Part shown: in pieces, positions 1 through 7,782 of the stretch
How the letters are laid out: each line of letters begins with the position of its first letter
Position numbering within the stretch: position 1 is the stretch's first letter
Source: Hyphomonadaceae bacterium
Lineage (GTDB): Bacteria > Pseudomonadota > Alphaproteobacteria > Caulobacterales > Aquidulcibacteraceae
Reading direction: 5' to 3'
NCBI GenBank assembly: GCA_016791425.1
Contig: JAEUMQ010000007.1
Location: forward strand, 124,001-188,000
DNA: 64,000 nt
The notes under the pieces: generated by a model
Told to the model about the DNA's origin: nothing
Database searches by the model: none
The model's input: only the letters and a program-made list of their open reading frames with translations
Position numbers and translations under genes: made by a program

Positions 1-636
1 GCGCCGCACGGCCTCCCGAACGTCGCCGCGCTCGGCGCCGACGTCTATCTCTTCTCCGCCTACAAGACCTACGGCCCCCACCAGGGCGTGATGGTCGTGC
101 GCCGCGCCCTCGCCGACGCGCTCCCCAACCAGGGCCATTTCTTTAACGCCGATAGCCGCGTGAAGCGCCTCACCCCCGCCGGCCCCGACCACGCCCAGAT
201 CGCCGCCTCCGCCGGCATCGCCGATTACATCGACGCCCTCCACGCCCATCACGCCCAGCCCGCGAAGAGCGATGCTCCGCCCACGGAGAAAGCAGCTTTC
301 GTCCATGATCTCATGCGCGGCCAGGAAGTCGCCCTCCTCCAGCCGCTCCTCGATTACCTCGCCTCGAAGAATTCCGTCCGCCTCATCGGGCCGACCCGCG
401 CCGAGGCCCGCGCGCCGACGCTCGCGATGATCCTCAACGAGCCCGCCGAGCCCATCGCCGCCAAGCTCGCCCCCAAAGGCGTCAATATCGGCGGCGGCCA
501 TTTCTACGGCGCGCGCTGCCTGCAGGGCGTCGGCGTCGATCCCTTCGCCCACGGCGCCCTGCGCGCCAGCTTCGTGCACTACACCTCGCCCGAAGAGATC
601 CAGAAACTCATCCGCGCTCTCGACGAAATCCTCTGA
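1..636 (+). CDS. Class V aminotransferase / cysteine desulfurase-like protein (5' end missing)
   Basis: The reading frame is open from base 1, so the start lies outside the window. The visible part includes the PLP-lysine region of fold-type I enzymes (LFSAYKTYGPHQG near bases 49-87) and the C-terminal small domain ending in a TSPEEIQKLIRAL-like helix. Family members transfer amino groups or remove sulfur from cysteine using PLP. Nothing here separates a Csd/SufS desulfurase from another class V enzyme, and no suf genes are adjacent. It ends 28 bases before a family A repeat. Family call is firm; substrate is unknown. Confidence 0.85.
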   Translation, partial: APHGLPNVAALGADVYLFSAYKTYGPHQGVMVVRRALADALPNQGHFFNADSRVKRLTPAGPDHAQIAASAGIADYIDALHAHHAQPAKSDAPPTEKAAFVHDLMRGQEVALLQPLLDYLASKNSVRLIGPTRAEARAPTLAMILNEPAEPIAAKLAPKGVNIGGGHFYGARCLQGVGVDPFAHGALRASFVHYTSPEEIQKLIRALDEIL

Positions 637-663
637 GCATCGCCAGCACCGCGGCGGTGCAAG

Positions 664-717
664 CTCCTCCCCCGTTCACGGGGGAGGTGGTCGAGCAGCG
701 ACCGGAGGGGGCGCAAC
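664..717. repeat. Family A palindromic repeat
   Basis: A GC-rich hairpin (CTCCCCCGTTCACGGGGGAG) is followed by a second, weaker stem ending GGAGGGGGCGCAAC. Almost the same sequence recurs at 2513-2562. It lies just after the aminotransferase gene and could also act as a transcript-end hairpin, but there is no U-tract. Confidence 0.7.
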
Positions 718-734
718 ATCCGCCTACGGACATC

Positions 735-862
735 ACGCTCCCCGGCCAAGTGTGCGGAGCACACGAAGAGCCGGGGCCTAACCCTCGCCTTCCACAACGA
801 AAGGAGAGTTTGCAATCTCTCTGGGCCCCGGCGCGCCGCTGCGCGGCGCCCGGGGAGCGTTG
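735..862. repeat. Family B composite repeat (two inverted halves)
   Basis: The left half starts ACGCTCCCCGG and ends CCGGGGCCTAAC. The right half is the inverse, starting GGGCCCCGG and ending CCGGGGAGCGTTG. Each half has its own inner hairpin, and about 35 bases separate them. The same arrangement recurs at 2601, 16026 and 48438. Confidence 0.7.
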
Positions 863-895
863 AACGAGCAACCGCCGCAGCTTAAGACTCCGCGC

Positions 896-1276
896 ATGCA
901 CACAGGCTCATGTCTCTGCGGCGCGGTCCGTTTCGAAGTGCAGGGCGATCTCCACCCGCCCGACGCCTGCCATTGCGCGCAATGCCGCAAATGGTCCGGC
1001 CACTACTGGGCCTCCACCGACATCCCGCATTCCGCCTTCACGCTCCACGGCGAAGAGAATGTCGGCTGGTTCCGCTCTTCGGAAAAAATCCGCCGCGGCT
1101 TCTGCAAGTCCTGCGGCTCGGCGCTCTTCTGGGACCGCGTTGCGGGCGACAAGATCGCCATCGCCATGGGCGCCTTCGACGCGCCAACCAACATCCGCCT
1201 GCAGAAGCACATCTTCGTCGCCCACAAGGGCGATTATTACGACATCGGCGCCGACGGCCTCCCGCGCGAAGGCTGA
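896..1276 (+). CDS. GFA-family (glutathione-dependent formaldehyde-activating-like) zinc protein
   Basis: A 126-residue protein beginning MHTGSCLCGAVRF, the usual opening of GFA/CENP-V-like domains. Zinc-binding cysteines are visible as CLCG, CHCAQC and CKSCGS, with the conserved SALFWD stretch near the middle. The family carries two zinc sites; some members bind glutathione adducts, but for most no reaction is known. A TTG at 860 would extend the frame by 12 codons, but that start sits in the end of a family B repeat, so I prefer the ATG at 896. A Rieske oxygenase gene follows after a repeat-filled gap. Confidence 0.8.
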   Translation: MHTGSCLCGAVRFEVQGDLHPPDACHCAQCRKWSGHYWASTDIPHSAFTLHGEENVGWFRSSEKIRRGFCKSCGSALFWDRVAGDKIAIAMGAFDAPTNIRLQKHIFVAHKGDYYDIGADGLPREG

Positions 1277-1285
1277 CCAGAAGAG

Positions 1286-1340
1286 GCTCTTCCCTCCCCC
1301 CTTGCGGGGTGTCGCCGAAGGCGACGGGTGGGGGGCGCTT
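1286..1340. repeat. Family A palindromic repeat
   Basis: CCCTCCCCCCTTGCGGGGTG is followed by the inner stem TCGCCGAAGGCGA and closes with GGGTGGGGGGC. This nested form is the closest relative in the window to the element inside uvrC at 19649-19712. Confidence 0.7.
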
Positions 1341-1433
1341 CCTCAACTTCGCAGAAAGCCGCTCACCACCCCCCCCGTTGTCTCAGATCAACAGATCGCG
1401 CATCGTGCATGCAAAGAGCGCAGCGAGGCCCAC

Positions 1434-2492
1434 ATGACCTATGTCCGCAATTGCTGGTACGTCGCGTGCTGGTCGGCCGACATAACAGAAAAGCCCTTCG
1501 CCGCGCACATCCTCTCCGAGCGCATCGTCCTCTACCGCGCGCCCTCCGGCGCCCTCGTCGCGCTGGAAGATCGCTGCGTCCACCGCAACGCGCCGCTCTC
1601 CGTGGGCCGCTGCGAAGGCGCAAACATCCGCTGCCTCTATCACGGCCTCCTCTTCGACGCCGACGGCCGCTGCATCGAGATCCCCGGCCAGGATCTCATC
1701 CCCGAGAAAGCGCGCATCCGCAAATATCCCGTCGCCGACAAGCATGATTGGATCTGGGTGTGGATGGGCGATCCCGCCAAGGCCGAAGAAAATCTCATCC
1801 CGCCGGTCGCTGGCCTCCAGCATCCCGAATGGCTCCTCGGCCACGGCCACATCGACATCGCCGGCGAAGCGCGCCTCATGTGCGACAACCTGCTCGACTT
1901 CACGCACCTCTCCTACGTCCACGCCGCCGGCTTCGCCGCCAGCGACGCCTGGGCCCGCTCGCGCCCCAAATTCACGCAGCTCCCCAACGGCGTTCGCTCC
2001 GAGCGCTGGGTCGTCGGCGACAAGGGCATGCGCACGCGCGAGGACGCCGCGCCGATCGACGGCTGGCAATCCTACGACCTCCTCCTCCCCGGCATCCTCA
2101 TCATGTGGAACGGCTTCTACGAGGCGGGAACGGCCGCGAAGATGAACATGGGCGCGCCCGATCCTGCGCTCACCAGCTTCGACGTCTCGCTCACCTGCCA
2201 GGCGATCACGCCGCTCAAAGAGAAGCAGACGCGCTATTTCTGGACGTGGGGCCCGCGCAAGGGCCCCGCCGACGAGGCCGTGCTCGCCGCGCTCATGTCG
2301 ATCGCCGACGAAGCCTTCGGCGAGGACCGCGCCATCGTCGAAGCCCAGCAGCGCGTCCTCGACGATAGGCCCGACGCGCCGATCATGCCCACGAACTCCG
2401 ACCAGGGCGTCCTCATGTACAACCGCTTCGTCGCCGAGCTCGTCCGCGACGAGCAAAGCGGTAGCGCATCTCCGATCCGCGCCACCGCCTAG
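1434..2492 (+). CDS. Rieske 2Fe-2S aromatic ring-hydroxylating oxygenase, VanA-like alpha subunit
   Basis: A 352-residue protein. The N-terminal Rieske domain has the ligand pairs CVH and CLYH (about residues 47-70). The C-terminal catalytic domain carries the mononuclear iron motif LLDFTHLSYVH (D-x2-H-x3-H). Such proteins hydroxylate or O-demethylate aromatic compounds with electrons from a separate reductase. The best overall likeness is to vanillate O-demethylase oxygenases, but no reductase gene is next to it, so the substrate is open. The ATG at 1434 (MTYVRNCWYVA) is chosen because family members begin at this point; the frame runs open further upstream through a repeat. Confidence 0.85.
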   Translation: MTYVRNCWYVACWSADITEKPFAAHILSERIVLYRAPSGALVALEDRCVHRNAPLSVGRCEGANIRCLYHGLLFDADGRCIEIPGQDLIPEKARIRKYPVADKHDWIWVWMGDPAKAEENLIPPVAGLQHPEWLLGHGHIDIAGEARLMCDNLLDFTHLSYVHAAGFAASDAWARSRPKFTQLPNGVRSERWVVGDKGMRTREDAAPIDGWQSYDLLLPGILIMWNGFYEAGTAAKMNMGAPDPALTSFDVSLTCQAITPLKEKQTRYFWTWGPRKGPADEAVLAALMSIADEAFGEDRAIVEAQQRVLDDRPDAPIMPTNSDQGVLMYNRFVAELVRDEQSGSASPIRATA

Positions 2493-2512
2493 CAGGAAGA
2501 GGCGCATTCCTC

Positions 2513-2562
2513 CCCCGTTCACGGGGGAGGTGGCCGCGAAGCGGTCGGAGGGGGCGCAACAA
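2513..2562. repeat. Family A palindromic repeat
   Basis: CTCCCCCGTTCACGGGGGAG followed by GTCGGAGGGGGCGCAAC, a near copy of the element at 664-717, placed about 20 bases after the Rieske oxygenase gene. Confidence 0.7.
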
Positions 2563-2600
2563 CGCGACGTCTCGCCCTTGTAAATCCGCCGACTGACGAA

Positions 2601-2699
2601 ACGCTCCCCGGACGCCGCGCAGCGGCGATCCGGGGCCCAACGATATGGCAAGCCGAACCTTGGGCCGCGGCTCTCGCTCCGCTCGGCCGGGGAACGCGA
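2601..2699. repeat. Family B composite repeat
   Basis: The left half is ACGCTCCCCGG...CCGGGGCCCAACG with an inner GCCGCGCAGCGGC hairpin. The right half is TTGGGCCGCGG...CCGGGGAACGCG. It has the same inverted-pair layout as 735-862. Confidence 0.65.
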
Positions 2700-2742
2700 C
2701 TATCCACGAAGAAAACGACGCCCTCCGCAGCGCCGCCTCGTC

Positions 2743-2859
2743 TCAAATCTCCAACTGCCGCCGTCGCGGCCCAGTCCCGCGCTCGACAAACCGCAGCGCT
2801 TCATCGACGCGCACCAACGTCGCAACAAATCCACGCAACCAATCCCTCACCCTTCTCAT
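2743..2859 (-). CDS. Possible 38-residue protein coupled to the SDR gene
   Basis: The stop codon of the upstream SDR overlaps the ATG of this frame (TGATG), an arrangement typical of translational coupling. The product starts MRRVRDWLRGFVATLVRVDE and is basic, with a hydrophobic stretch in its first half. I recognise no family. Third-position GC is lower than in the neighbouring genes, which argues against coding. The overlap and the empty space around it are the only positive evidence. Confidence 0.3.
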   Translation of the reverse strand: MRRVRDWLRGFVATLVRVDEALRFVERGTGPRRRQLEI

Positions 2860-3803
2860 CAGAACGCCTCTCCAACCCATTCTTCGCTCTTGCCCCAGAG
2901 CGCCTTGGCGTTCGCCGCATCGAGCGCATACGCTCGCACGCCCGATCGCGCCGCCTCACCGTCATTCGTCAGCTCCGCCACATGGCAGTCTTCGCAATAT
3001 TTCCCGCCGACGAGCTCCCCCGGCGCGACCACGCCCGCCCACACGCTTGTCGCGGCGCCTTGCGGAATGCTCTTGAACGCGAACGCCGGCTCACCCGGCT
3101 TCCGATCCGCATTCAGGCGCTGAACGATCGCCTCCAGCGCGCCCGGGCTTATGTGCCGCGACAGCTCCGTCTGGATCCCGCCGGGATGCACCGCCGCCGC
3201 GCGCACGCCGCGCGACTTGTGCCGCCGGTCGAACTCCACCGCGAAGAGGATGTTCGCCGTCTTCGAGCGCCCGTACGCCACGAACTCCGCATAGGGGGTG
3301 CGCTCGAAATTCGGATCTTCCAGATCGACGTTCGAATATCTGTGTCCGGACGAAGCCAGGCTCACGAACCGCCCGCCATCCTTGATGAGCCGCGCGATGC
3401 GGTTCACGAACACGAAATGCCCGAGATGGTTCGTGCCGAGCTGGGTCTCGAACCCATCGACGGTCTTGCCGAACGGCGTCGCCATCACGCCCGCGTTCGC
3501 GATCACCAGATCAAACGCCTCGCCCTTCGCGTTGAGCGCGTCTGCAGCCGCCCGCACGCTCGCGAGCGACGCCAGATCCAACTCAATGAGCTCGATCCCG
3601 CGCACCGCTTCGGTCGCGCGCCGCGCCTTGTCGAGATCGCGCGCCGCGCCCACCACCTGCGCGCCATGCGCCGCCAGCGCTCGCGCCGTCTCTACGCCAA
3701 GCCCCGCCGACACGCCCGTCACCAGCACGCGCTTGCCGGAGAGATCCACGCCTTCAAGCACCTCGTCCGCGGTCGAGGTCGCATCAAATGTCCTGCTCAT
3801 CAT
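2859..3803 (-). CDS. Short-chain dehydrogenase/reductase (SDR)
   Basis: A 314-residue NAD(P)-dependent oxidoreductase. The cofactor motif TGVSAGLG is at residues 29-36, NAG follows around residue 110, and the catalytic pair is in YGRSK with an upstream serine in SLASSGHR. The sequence style (retinol dehydrogenase/WW-domain oxidoreductase-like) is common in bacteria without a known substrate. The start at 3803 gives MMSRTFDATS. The gene is transcribed away from an AraC-type regulator across a 148-base gap, which suggests that regulator controls it. Confidence 0.85.
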   Translation of the reverse strand: MMSRTFDATSTADEVLEGVDLSGKRVLVTGVSAGLGVETARALAAHGAQVVGAARDLDKARRATEAVRGIELIELDLASLASVRAAADALNAKGEAFDLVIANAGVMATPFGKTVDGFETQLGTNHLGHFVFVNRIARLIKDGGRFVSLASSGHRYSNVDLEDPNFERTPYAEFVAYGRSKTANILFAVEFDRRHKSRGVRAAAVHPGGIQTELSRHISPGALEAIVQRLNADRKPGEPAFAFKSIPQGAATSVWAGVVAPGELVGGKYCEDCHVAELTNDGEAARSGVRAYALDAANAKALWGKSEEWVGEAF

Positions 3804-3951
3804 CGTCTCCCGAATTCCTGGCGGAGAAAGCCCCGCTCGGTTCGGGAAATGGGTCTCTGACGCGCCGATCCCGCGCCCGATCGCCTCAGTCTCTTGCCTG
3901 ATCCTCTCAAGCGGCCTTGCGGGCGCGGCCCCCACCCCCGATCTTGCGTCC
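3804..3951. promoter_or_regulatory. Shared promoter region of the SDR and AraC genes
   Basis: A 148-base gap between divergent genes, the expected place for both promoters and for AraC-protein binding. I cannot point to a convincing operator in it. The call rests on gene orientation. Confidence 0.5.
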
Positions 3952-4854
3952 ATGCAGGACGACCTCGCCCGCCTCCGCGCGCTCGCCGCGCGCCACGCCG
4001 ACGGCCTTGGCCGCAGCACCGCGATCCCGGGCCTCTCGCTCAACGCCGCGACCGAGCCGACCACGCCCCAGCTCGGCGTGCTCCAGCCGATGGTCTGCCT
4101 CATCCTGCAGGGCGCCAAGCAGGTCCGCCTCGGCGCCCATACCCTGCGCTATGATTCCGCCAACTACCTTCTCGCCGCGCTCGAAGGTCCCGCTTCCGGC
4201 TGCATCATCGAGGCGACCCCCGAGCGCCCCTACCTTTCGCTCTCCATCGCGCTGGATCGCGACGCGCTCGCCGAGCTCGCCCCGGACACCCAATCCCCCG
4301 CCGCGCTCGACGACGATGACGGCGCCGCCTTCGTGGTGAGCCCCATCACGCCGCCGCTCGTCTCCGCCGCGGCCCGCCTCGCCGGCCTCATCGAAACCCC
4401 GCACGACATTCCCGTGCTCGCCCCGCTTTTCACCCGCGAGCTCTATTACCGCCTGATGCAGGGCCCGCGCGGAAACGTGTTGCGCCAGATCGCGCGCGCC
4501 GACTCGCGCCTCTCCCAGGTGCGCCGCGCCATCGCCTGGATCCGCGACAATTTCGATCAGACCATCCGCGTCGAAACGCTCGCCGAGCTCGCCGGCATGA
4601 GCCCGGCCTCCTTCCATCGCCACTTCAAGACCGCCACCGCGATGAGCCCGCTCGCCTTCCAGAAATCGCTGCGCCTGCAGCACGCGCGCCGCCTGCTCGC
4701 CTCGAGCCAGGAAGTCGCGCGCGTCGGCTATACGGTCGGCTACGAAAGCGCCTCCCAGTTCAGCCGCGAATACGCCCGCCTCTTCGGCATGCCCCCCGCC
4801 CGCGACGCCCTCCGCCTCCGCACCGGCATGCCCCTCCCCGACGTGAACGCCTGA
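3952..4854 (+). CDS. AraC-family transcriptional regulator with AraC_N domain
   Basis: A 300-residue regulator. The N-terminal half is a cupin-like AraC_N domain (QPMVCLILQGAKQV near residue 45). The C-terminal 100 residues hold two helix-turn-helix units: LAELAGMSPASFHRHFK and the VGYESASQFSREYARLFG signature. The start at 3952 matches the family length; the frame is open upstream but that part is antisense to the SDR. The divergent SDR is the likely target. An LLM-class oxidoreductase follows after 9 bases and may be co-transcribed. Confidence 0.85.
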   Translation: MQDDLARLRALAARHADGLGRSTAIPGLSLNAATEPTTPQLGVLQPMVCLILQGAKQVRLGAHTLRYDSANYLLAALEGPASGCIIEATPERPYLSLSIALDRDALAELAPDTQSPAALDDDDGAAFVVSPITPPLVSAAARLAGLIETPHDIPVLAPLFTRELYYRLMQGPRGNVLRQIARADSRLSQVRRAIAWIRDNFDQTIRVETLAELAGMSPASFHRHFKTATAMSPLAFQKSLRLQHARRLLASSQEVARVGYTVGYESASQFSREYARLFGMPPARDALRLRTGMPLPDVNA

Positions 4855-4863
4855 GAAGCTGAC

Positions 4864-5892
4864 ATGGCGATCACCATCCCCTTCTCCGTCCTCGATCTCG
4901 CGCCGATCAGCGAAGGCGCAAGCGTCGCCGACGCTCTCCGCAACGCGCGCGCCCTCGCCCACCACGCCGAGCGCCTCGGCTACACACGCTACTGGCTCGC
5001 CGAGCATCACGGCATGGCCGGCATCGCGTCGGCCGCCACCTCGGTCATGATCGCTTACGCCGGCGAAGGCACGACGCGCATCCGTCTCGGCGCCGGCGGC
5101 ATCATGCTCCCCAACCATTCGCCGCTGCAGATCGCCGAGCAATTCGGCACGCTCGACGCGATGTACCCCGGCCGCATCGATCTCGGCCTCGGGCGCGCCC
5201 CCGGCGGCGACCAGCTCACGCTGCGCGCGCTCCGCCGCACGCTCGTCGGCGGCGTCGAGCGCTTCCCGCAGGAAGTCGTCGAGCTGCAATCCTATTTCGC
5301 CGACCCCGCGCCCGATCAGCGCCTGATCGCCACCCCCGGCGCCGGCGCGAAAGTGCCGCTCTGGATCTTGGGCTCCTCCACCTTCGGCGCTTCGCTCGCC
5401 GCCGCGCTCGGCCTGCCGTTCGCGTTCGCCTCGCACTTCGCGCCGACGGAAATGCATTCAGCGCTCGCCATCTATCGCGAGCACTTTCGCCCCTCCGAAC
5501 AGCTCGCCAAACCCTACGTCATGCTCGGCTTCAACGTCATCGCCGCGCCGACCGACGAGGCGGCGCGCCTCCTCGCGACCTCGCAGCGCAAGGCCTTCCT
5601 CTCGCTCCGCCGCGGACGCCCGCCGCGCCGCCTGCAGCCCCCCGATCCCGATTTCGAGAATAGTCTTGGACCAGAGGATCACGCGATCCTCGCGCACGTC
5701 CTCTCCGCCTCCGCCGTCGGCGCGCCCGAAACCATCCGCCCGAAGGTCGAGGCGTTCATCGCCGAAACCGGCGCCGACGAGCTCATGATCGCCGCCCACA
5801 TCTTCGACCCCGCCGCCCGTCTGCGCTCCTACGAGCTCGCCGCCTCTCTCCGCGCAGGCGCCGCGGAACCAGATCCCGTCGCCGCGCGTTGA
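4864..5892 (+). CDS. LLM-class flavin-dependent oxidoreductase (luciferase-like, MsnO8 type)
   Basis: A 342-residue protein of the bacterial luciferase-like fold. Visible marks are [15 protein letters not shown] near residue 40, the [14 protein letters not shown] strand near residue 75 and the [11 protein letters not shown] segment near residue 105. These are typical of the single-subunit MsnO8-like branch that uses FMN supplied by a separate reductase. It lies 9 bases after the AraC gene and 16 bases before a receiver protein, so the three may form one transcript. The substrate is not predictable. Confidence 0.85.
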   Translation: MAITIPFSVLDLAPISEGASVADALRNARALAHHAERLGYTRYWLAEHHGMAGIASAATSVMIAYAGEGTTRIRLGAGGIMLPNHSPLQIAEQFGTLDAMYPGRIDLGLGRAPGGDQLTLRALRRTLVGGVERFPQEVVELQSYFADPAPDQRLIATPGAGAKVPLWILGSSTFGASLAAALGLPFAFASHFAPTEMHSALAIYREHFRPSEQLAKPYVMLGFNVIAAPTDEAARLLATSQRKAFLSLRRGRPPRRLQPPDPDFENSLGPEDHAILAHVLSASAVGAPETIRPKVEAFIAETGADELMIAAHIFDPAARLRSYELAASLRAGAAEPDPVAAR

Positions 5893-5908
5893 GCGGCTCG
5901 GGGAAGGA

Positions 5909-6328
5909 GTGGCCTTGCGACACCCGCCGGAAGCGCCGGATACGATCGGCGGCAAGCTCGCCGTGCTCGCCGTCGATGACGACGCGCTCGTGCTGATGAG
6001 CACTGTCGCGATGCTCGAGGATCTCGGCTGCCATGTCGTCTCGGCCAATTCCGGCGAGGCGGCCCTGCAGCTTCTCGCCACCGAGCGGGTCGATCTTGTC
6101 GTCTCGGACCAGTCGATGCCGCGCATGACCGGCCTCCAGCTCGCCGACGCGATCCGCGCCCGCCGCCCCGACATGCCGGTCATCATCGCCACCGGCTACG
6201 CCGAGCTGCCCCCCGAAGCCGCAAAGGACCTCGTCCGGCTCGGCAAGCCGTTCATGCTCGAGGATCTCGCCCGCGCGTTGGCCGCGATCTCCGCCAGATC
6301 ATCCGCTTCCGGACAATCTGGACGCTGA
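5909..6328 (+). CDS. Single-domain response regulator (receiver only)
   Basis: A 139-residue CheY-like protein with no output domain. The acidic pocket is D23-D24, the phospho-acceptor is D67 within SDQSMPRMTG, and the switch residues T95 and K113 (LGKPF) are present, so it should be phosphorylatable. The sequence resembles receiver domains attached to hybrid histidine kinases. The GTG at 5909 is almost inside the AAGGAG at 5904-5909; a TTG at 5915 has better spacing and may be the true start, which would shift the numbering down by two. No kinase gene is nearby. Confidence 0.8.
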   Translation: MALRHPPEAPDTIGGKLAVLAVDDDALVLMSTVAMLEDLGCHVVSANSGEAALQLLATERVDLVVSDQSMPRMTGLQLADAIRARRPDMPVIIATGYAELPPEAAKDLVRLGKPFMLEDLARALAAISARSSASGQSGR

Positions 6329-6405
6329 AGCCTCCCGGTCACGGCGCCGTTCTGCGAGGACAAGTCCTGGCGTTGCGCTGAGCGCCCTGCCTCGGCAGCG
6401 GCCCC

Positions 6406-6798
6406 TCAGTCCTTCTCCGCCCGCGCCGGCCGCGGATCGGCGATCTCATCCACCCGACGCACCGAGCAGCGGTAATCGCCGGCCAGCACCTGCGAGCCGC
6501 GATCGAACCACGGCCCCCGATGCACCAGCCCGATCCGCATCTCCGCGCCCAGGTTCTGCGCGCAAGGCGGGAGCAGCTCCACGCGATACCAGCGCCGCCC
6601 CTCCCGGAAGATGATCGACGCATGGTCGCGCCCGACCCCGAAATCGCGCGACACGGAGCTTCCCAGATTCACGTGCACGTTCTCATGCAGCACGGTGTAA
6701 GGCGCCGCCGCCTCCTCCTTCGCCGCCGCAGCGCCGGAGAAGGTCGTCCCGGCGCCGAGCAGCAGCGCCGCCGCCGCGACAAAATGCAGTGCCTTCAT
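6406..6798 (-). CDS. Secreted protein of unknown function (DUF6491-like)
   Basis: A 130-residue protein starting MKALHFVAAAALLLGAG, a clear signal peptide with probable cleavage after GAAAA. The mature part has two cysteines (LPPCAQNL and DYRCSV) that could form a periplasmic disulfide. Its layout (short strands, one central and one C-terminal cysteine, RCSVRRVDEI near the end) resembles DUF6491 proteins of Caulobacterales; I cannot confirm that without a search. An upstream in-frame ATG at 6816 would blur the signal peptide, so 6798 is preferred. Confidence 0.65.
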   Translation of the reverse strand: MKALHFVAAAALLLGAGTTFSGAAAAKEEAAAPYTVLHENVHVNLGSSVSRDFGVGRDHASIIFREGRRWYRVELLPPCAQNLGAEMRIGLVHRGPWFDRGSQVLAGDYRCSVRRVDEIADPRPARAEKD

Positions 6799-6926
6799 GG
6801 CGCCCTCATGCCGCAACCGCGCCGCCCGCGCGAGTCAATACCGCGTGAGCCCCAGGCCGCCCCAAATCCGCACCATGAAGGCGAACCTCGCTTGACAGAA
6901 CGCCTGCGCGCAGCGCGTTTGCGCAC

Positions 6927-7757
6927 ATGTCCAGGATCTTCGCACCGAACCGCACCGCCATCATCTTCGGCGCCGCAAGCGGCATCGGCCTTGCCGCCGC
7001 CCGGCATTGCGCCGCCGCCCACATGCGGGTCGTCGCCATCGACCGCCACATCGACGCCGTGGAGGAAGCGGCCCAGCGCCTCACCGGCGCAGACGAGGTG
7101 ATCCCGCACGGGCTCGACGTCGCCGACCTCGCCGCCATGCGCGCGCTCCACGACATGCTCGTCGCGCAACACCGCGACATCGCGCTCGTCATGAACAATG
7201 CCGGAATCAGCAGCCGCCCTGGCGCCTTCGACGACATCGACGATTGGCGCGCCGTCTTCGAAGTGAATTTCTGGGGCGTCATGAACGGCGTCCATGTCTT
7301 CGCCCCCACGCTCATCGCGCAGGCGCGGCCCGCCGCGATCGTCAACACCGGCTCCAAGCAGGGCCTCACCAATCCGCCGGTCAATTTCGCCTACAATTCC
7401 ACCAAGGCCGCGCTCCGCTTCGCCACCGAGGGCCTCGCCCACCAGCTGCGCAACATCGAGGGATGCGAGGTTTCCGCCCATCTCCTCATCCCGGGCTTCA
7501 CGTACACCGGCATCACCGCGCGCCGCATGCCCGAGAAGCCGCCTGCCGCCTGGACGCCGGATCAGGTCGTCGATCGCATGACCCAAGGCGTCGATCGCGG
7601 CGACTTCTACATACTGTGCCCGGACAATGAGACGACCCCCGACATGGACGCGCGCCGCATCGCGTGGGGCGCCGCCGACATCTACGAGAACCGCCCCGCC
7701 CTCTCCCGCTGGGATCCCGCCTTCAAGGACGCCTTCGCCGCGCACATGAAGAGCTGA
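6927..7757 (+). CDS. Short-chain dehydrogenase/reductase (SDR)
   Basis: A 276-residue classical SDR. The cofactor loop GAASGIGLA is near residue 15, MNNAGIS near residue 90, a serine in NTGSKQGL, and the catalytic Y-x3-K is YNSTK. After the core it has a tail with EKPPAAWTPDQVVDRM, as in SDRs of unknown substrate that cap the active site. It is followed after 25 bases by the gene at 7783 and may be co-transcribed with it. Confidence 0.85.
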   Translation: MSRIFAPNRTAIIFGAASGIGLAAARHCAAAHMRVVAIDRHIDAVEEAAQRLTGADEVIPHGLDVADLAAMRALHDMLVAQHRDIALVMNNAGISSRPGAFDDIDDWRAVFEVNFWGVMNGVHVFAPTLIAQARPAAIVNTGSKQGLTNPPVNFAYNSTKAALRFATEGLAHQLRNIEGCEVSAHLLIPGFTYTGITARRMPEKPPAAWTPDQVVDRMTQGVDRGDFYILCPDNETTPDMDARRIAWGAADIYENRPALSRWDPAFKDAFAAHMKS

Positions 7758-7782
7758 GCGCGTGGACTCTAAAGAGACCCGA

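Noticed and set aside
860-895. TTG start adding 12 residues to the GFA protein
   Set aside because: The TTG is the final part of a family B repeat and the added residues are not seen in the family; the ATG at 896 fits the usual start.
1383-2651. A 422-codon minus-strand frame
   Set aside because: It lies opposite the Rieske oxygenase, runs through repeats, and shows no recognisable domain.
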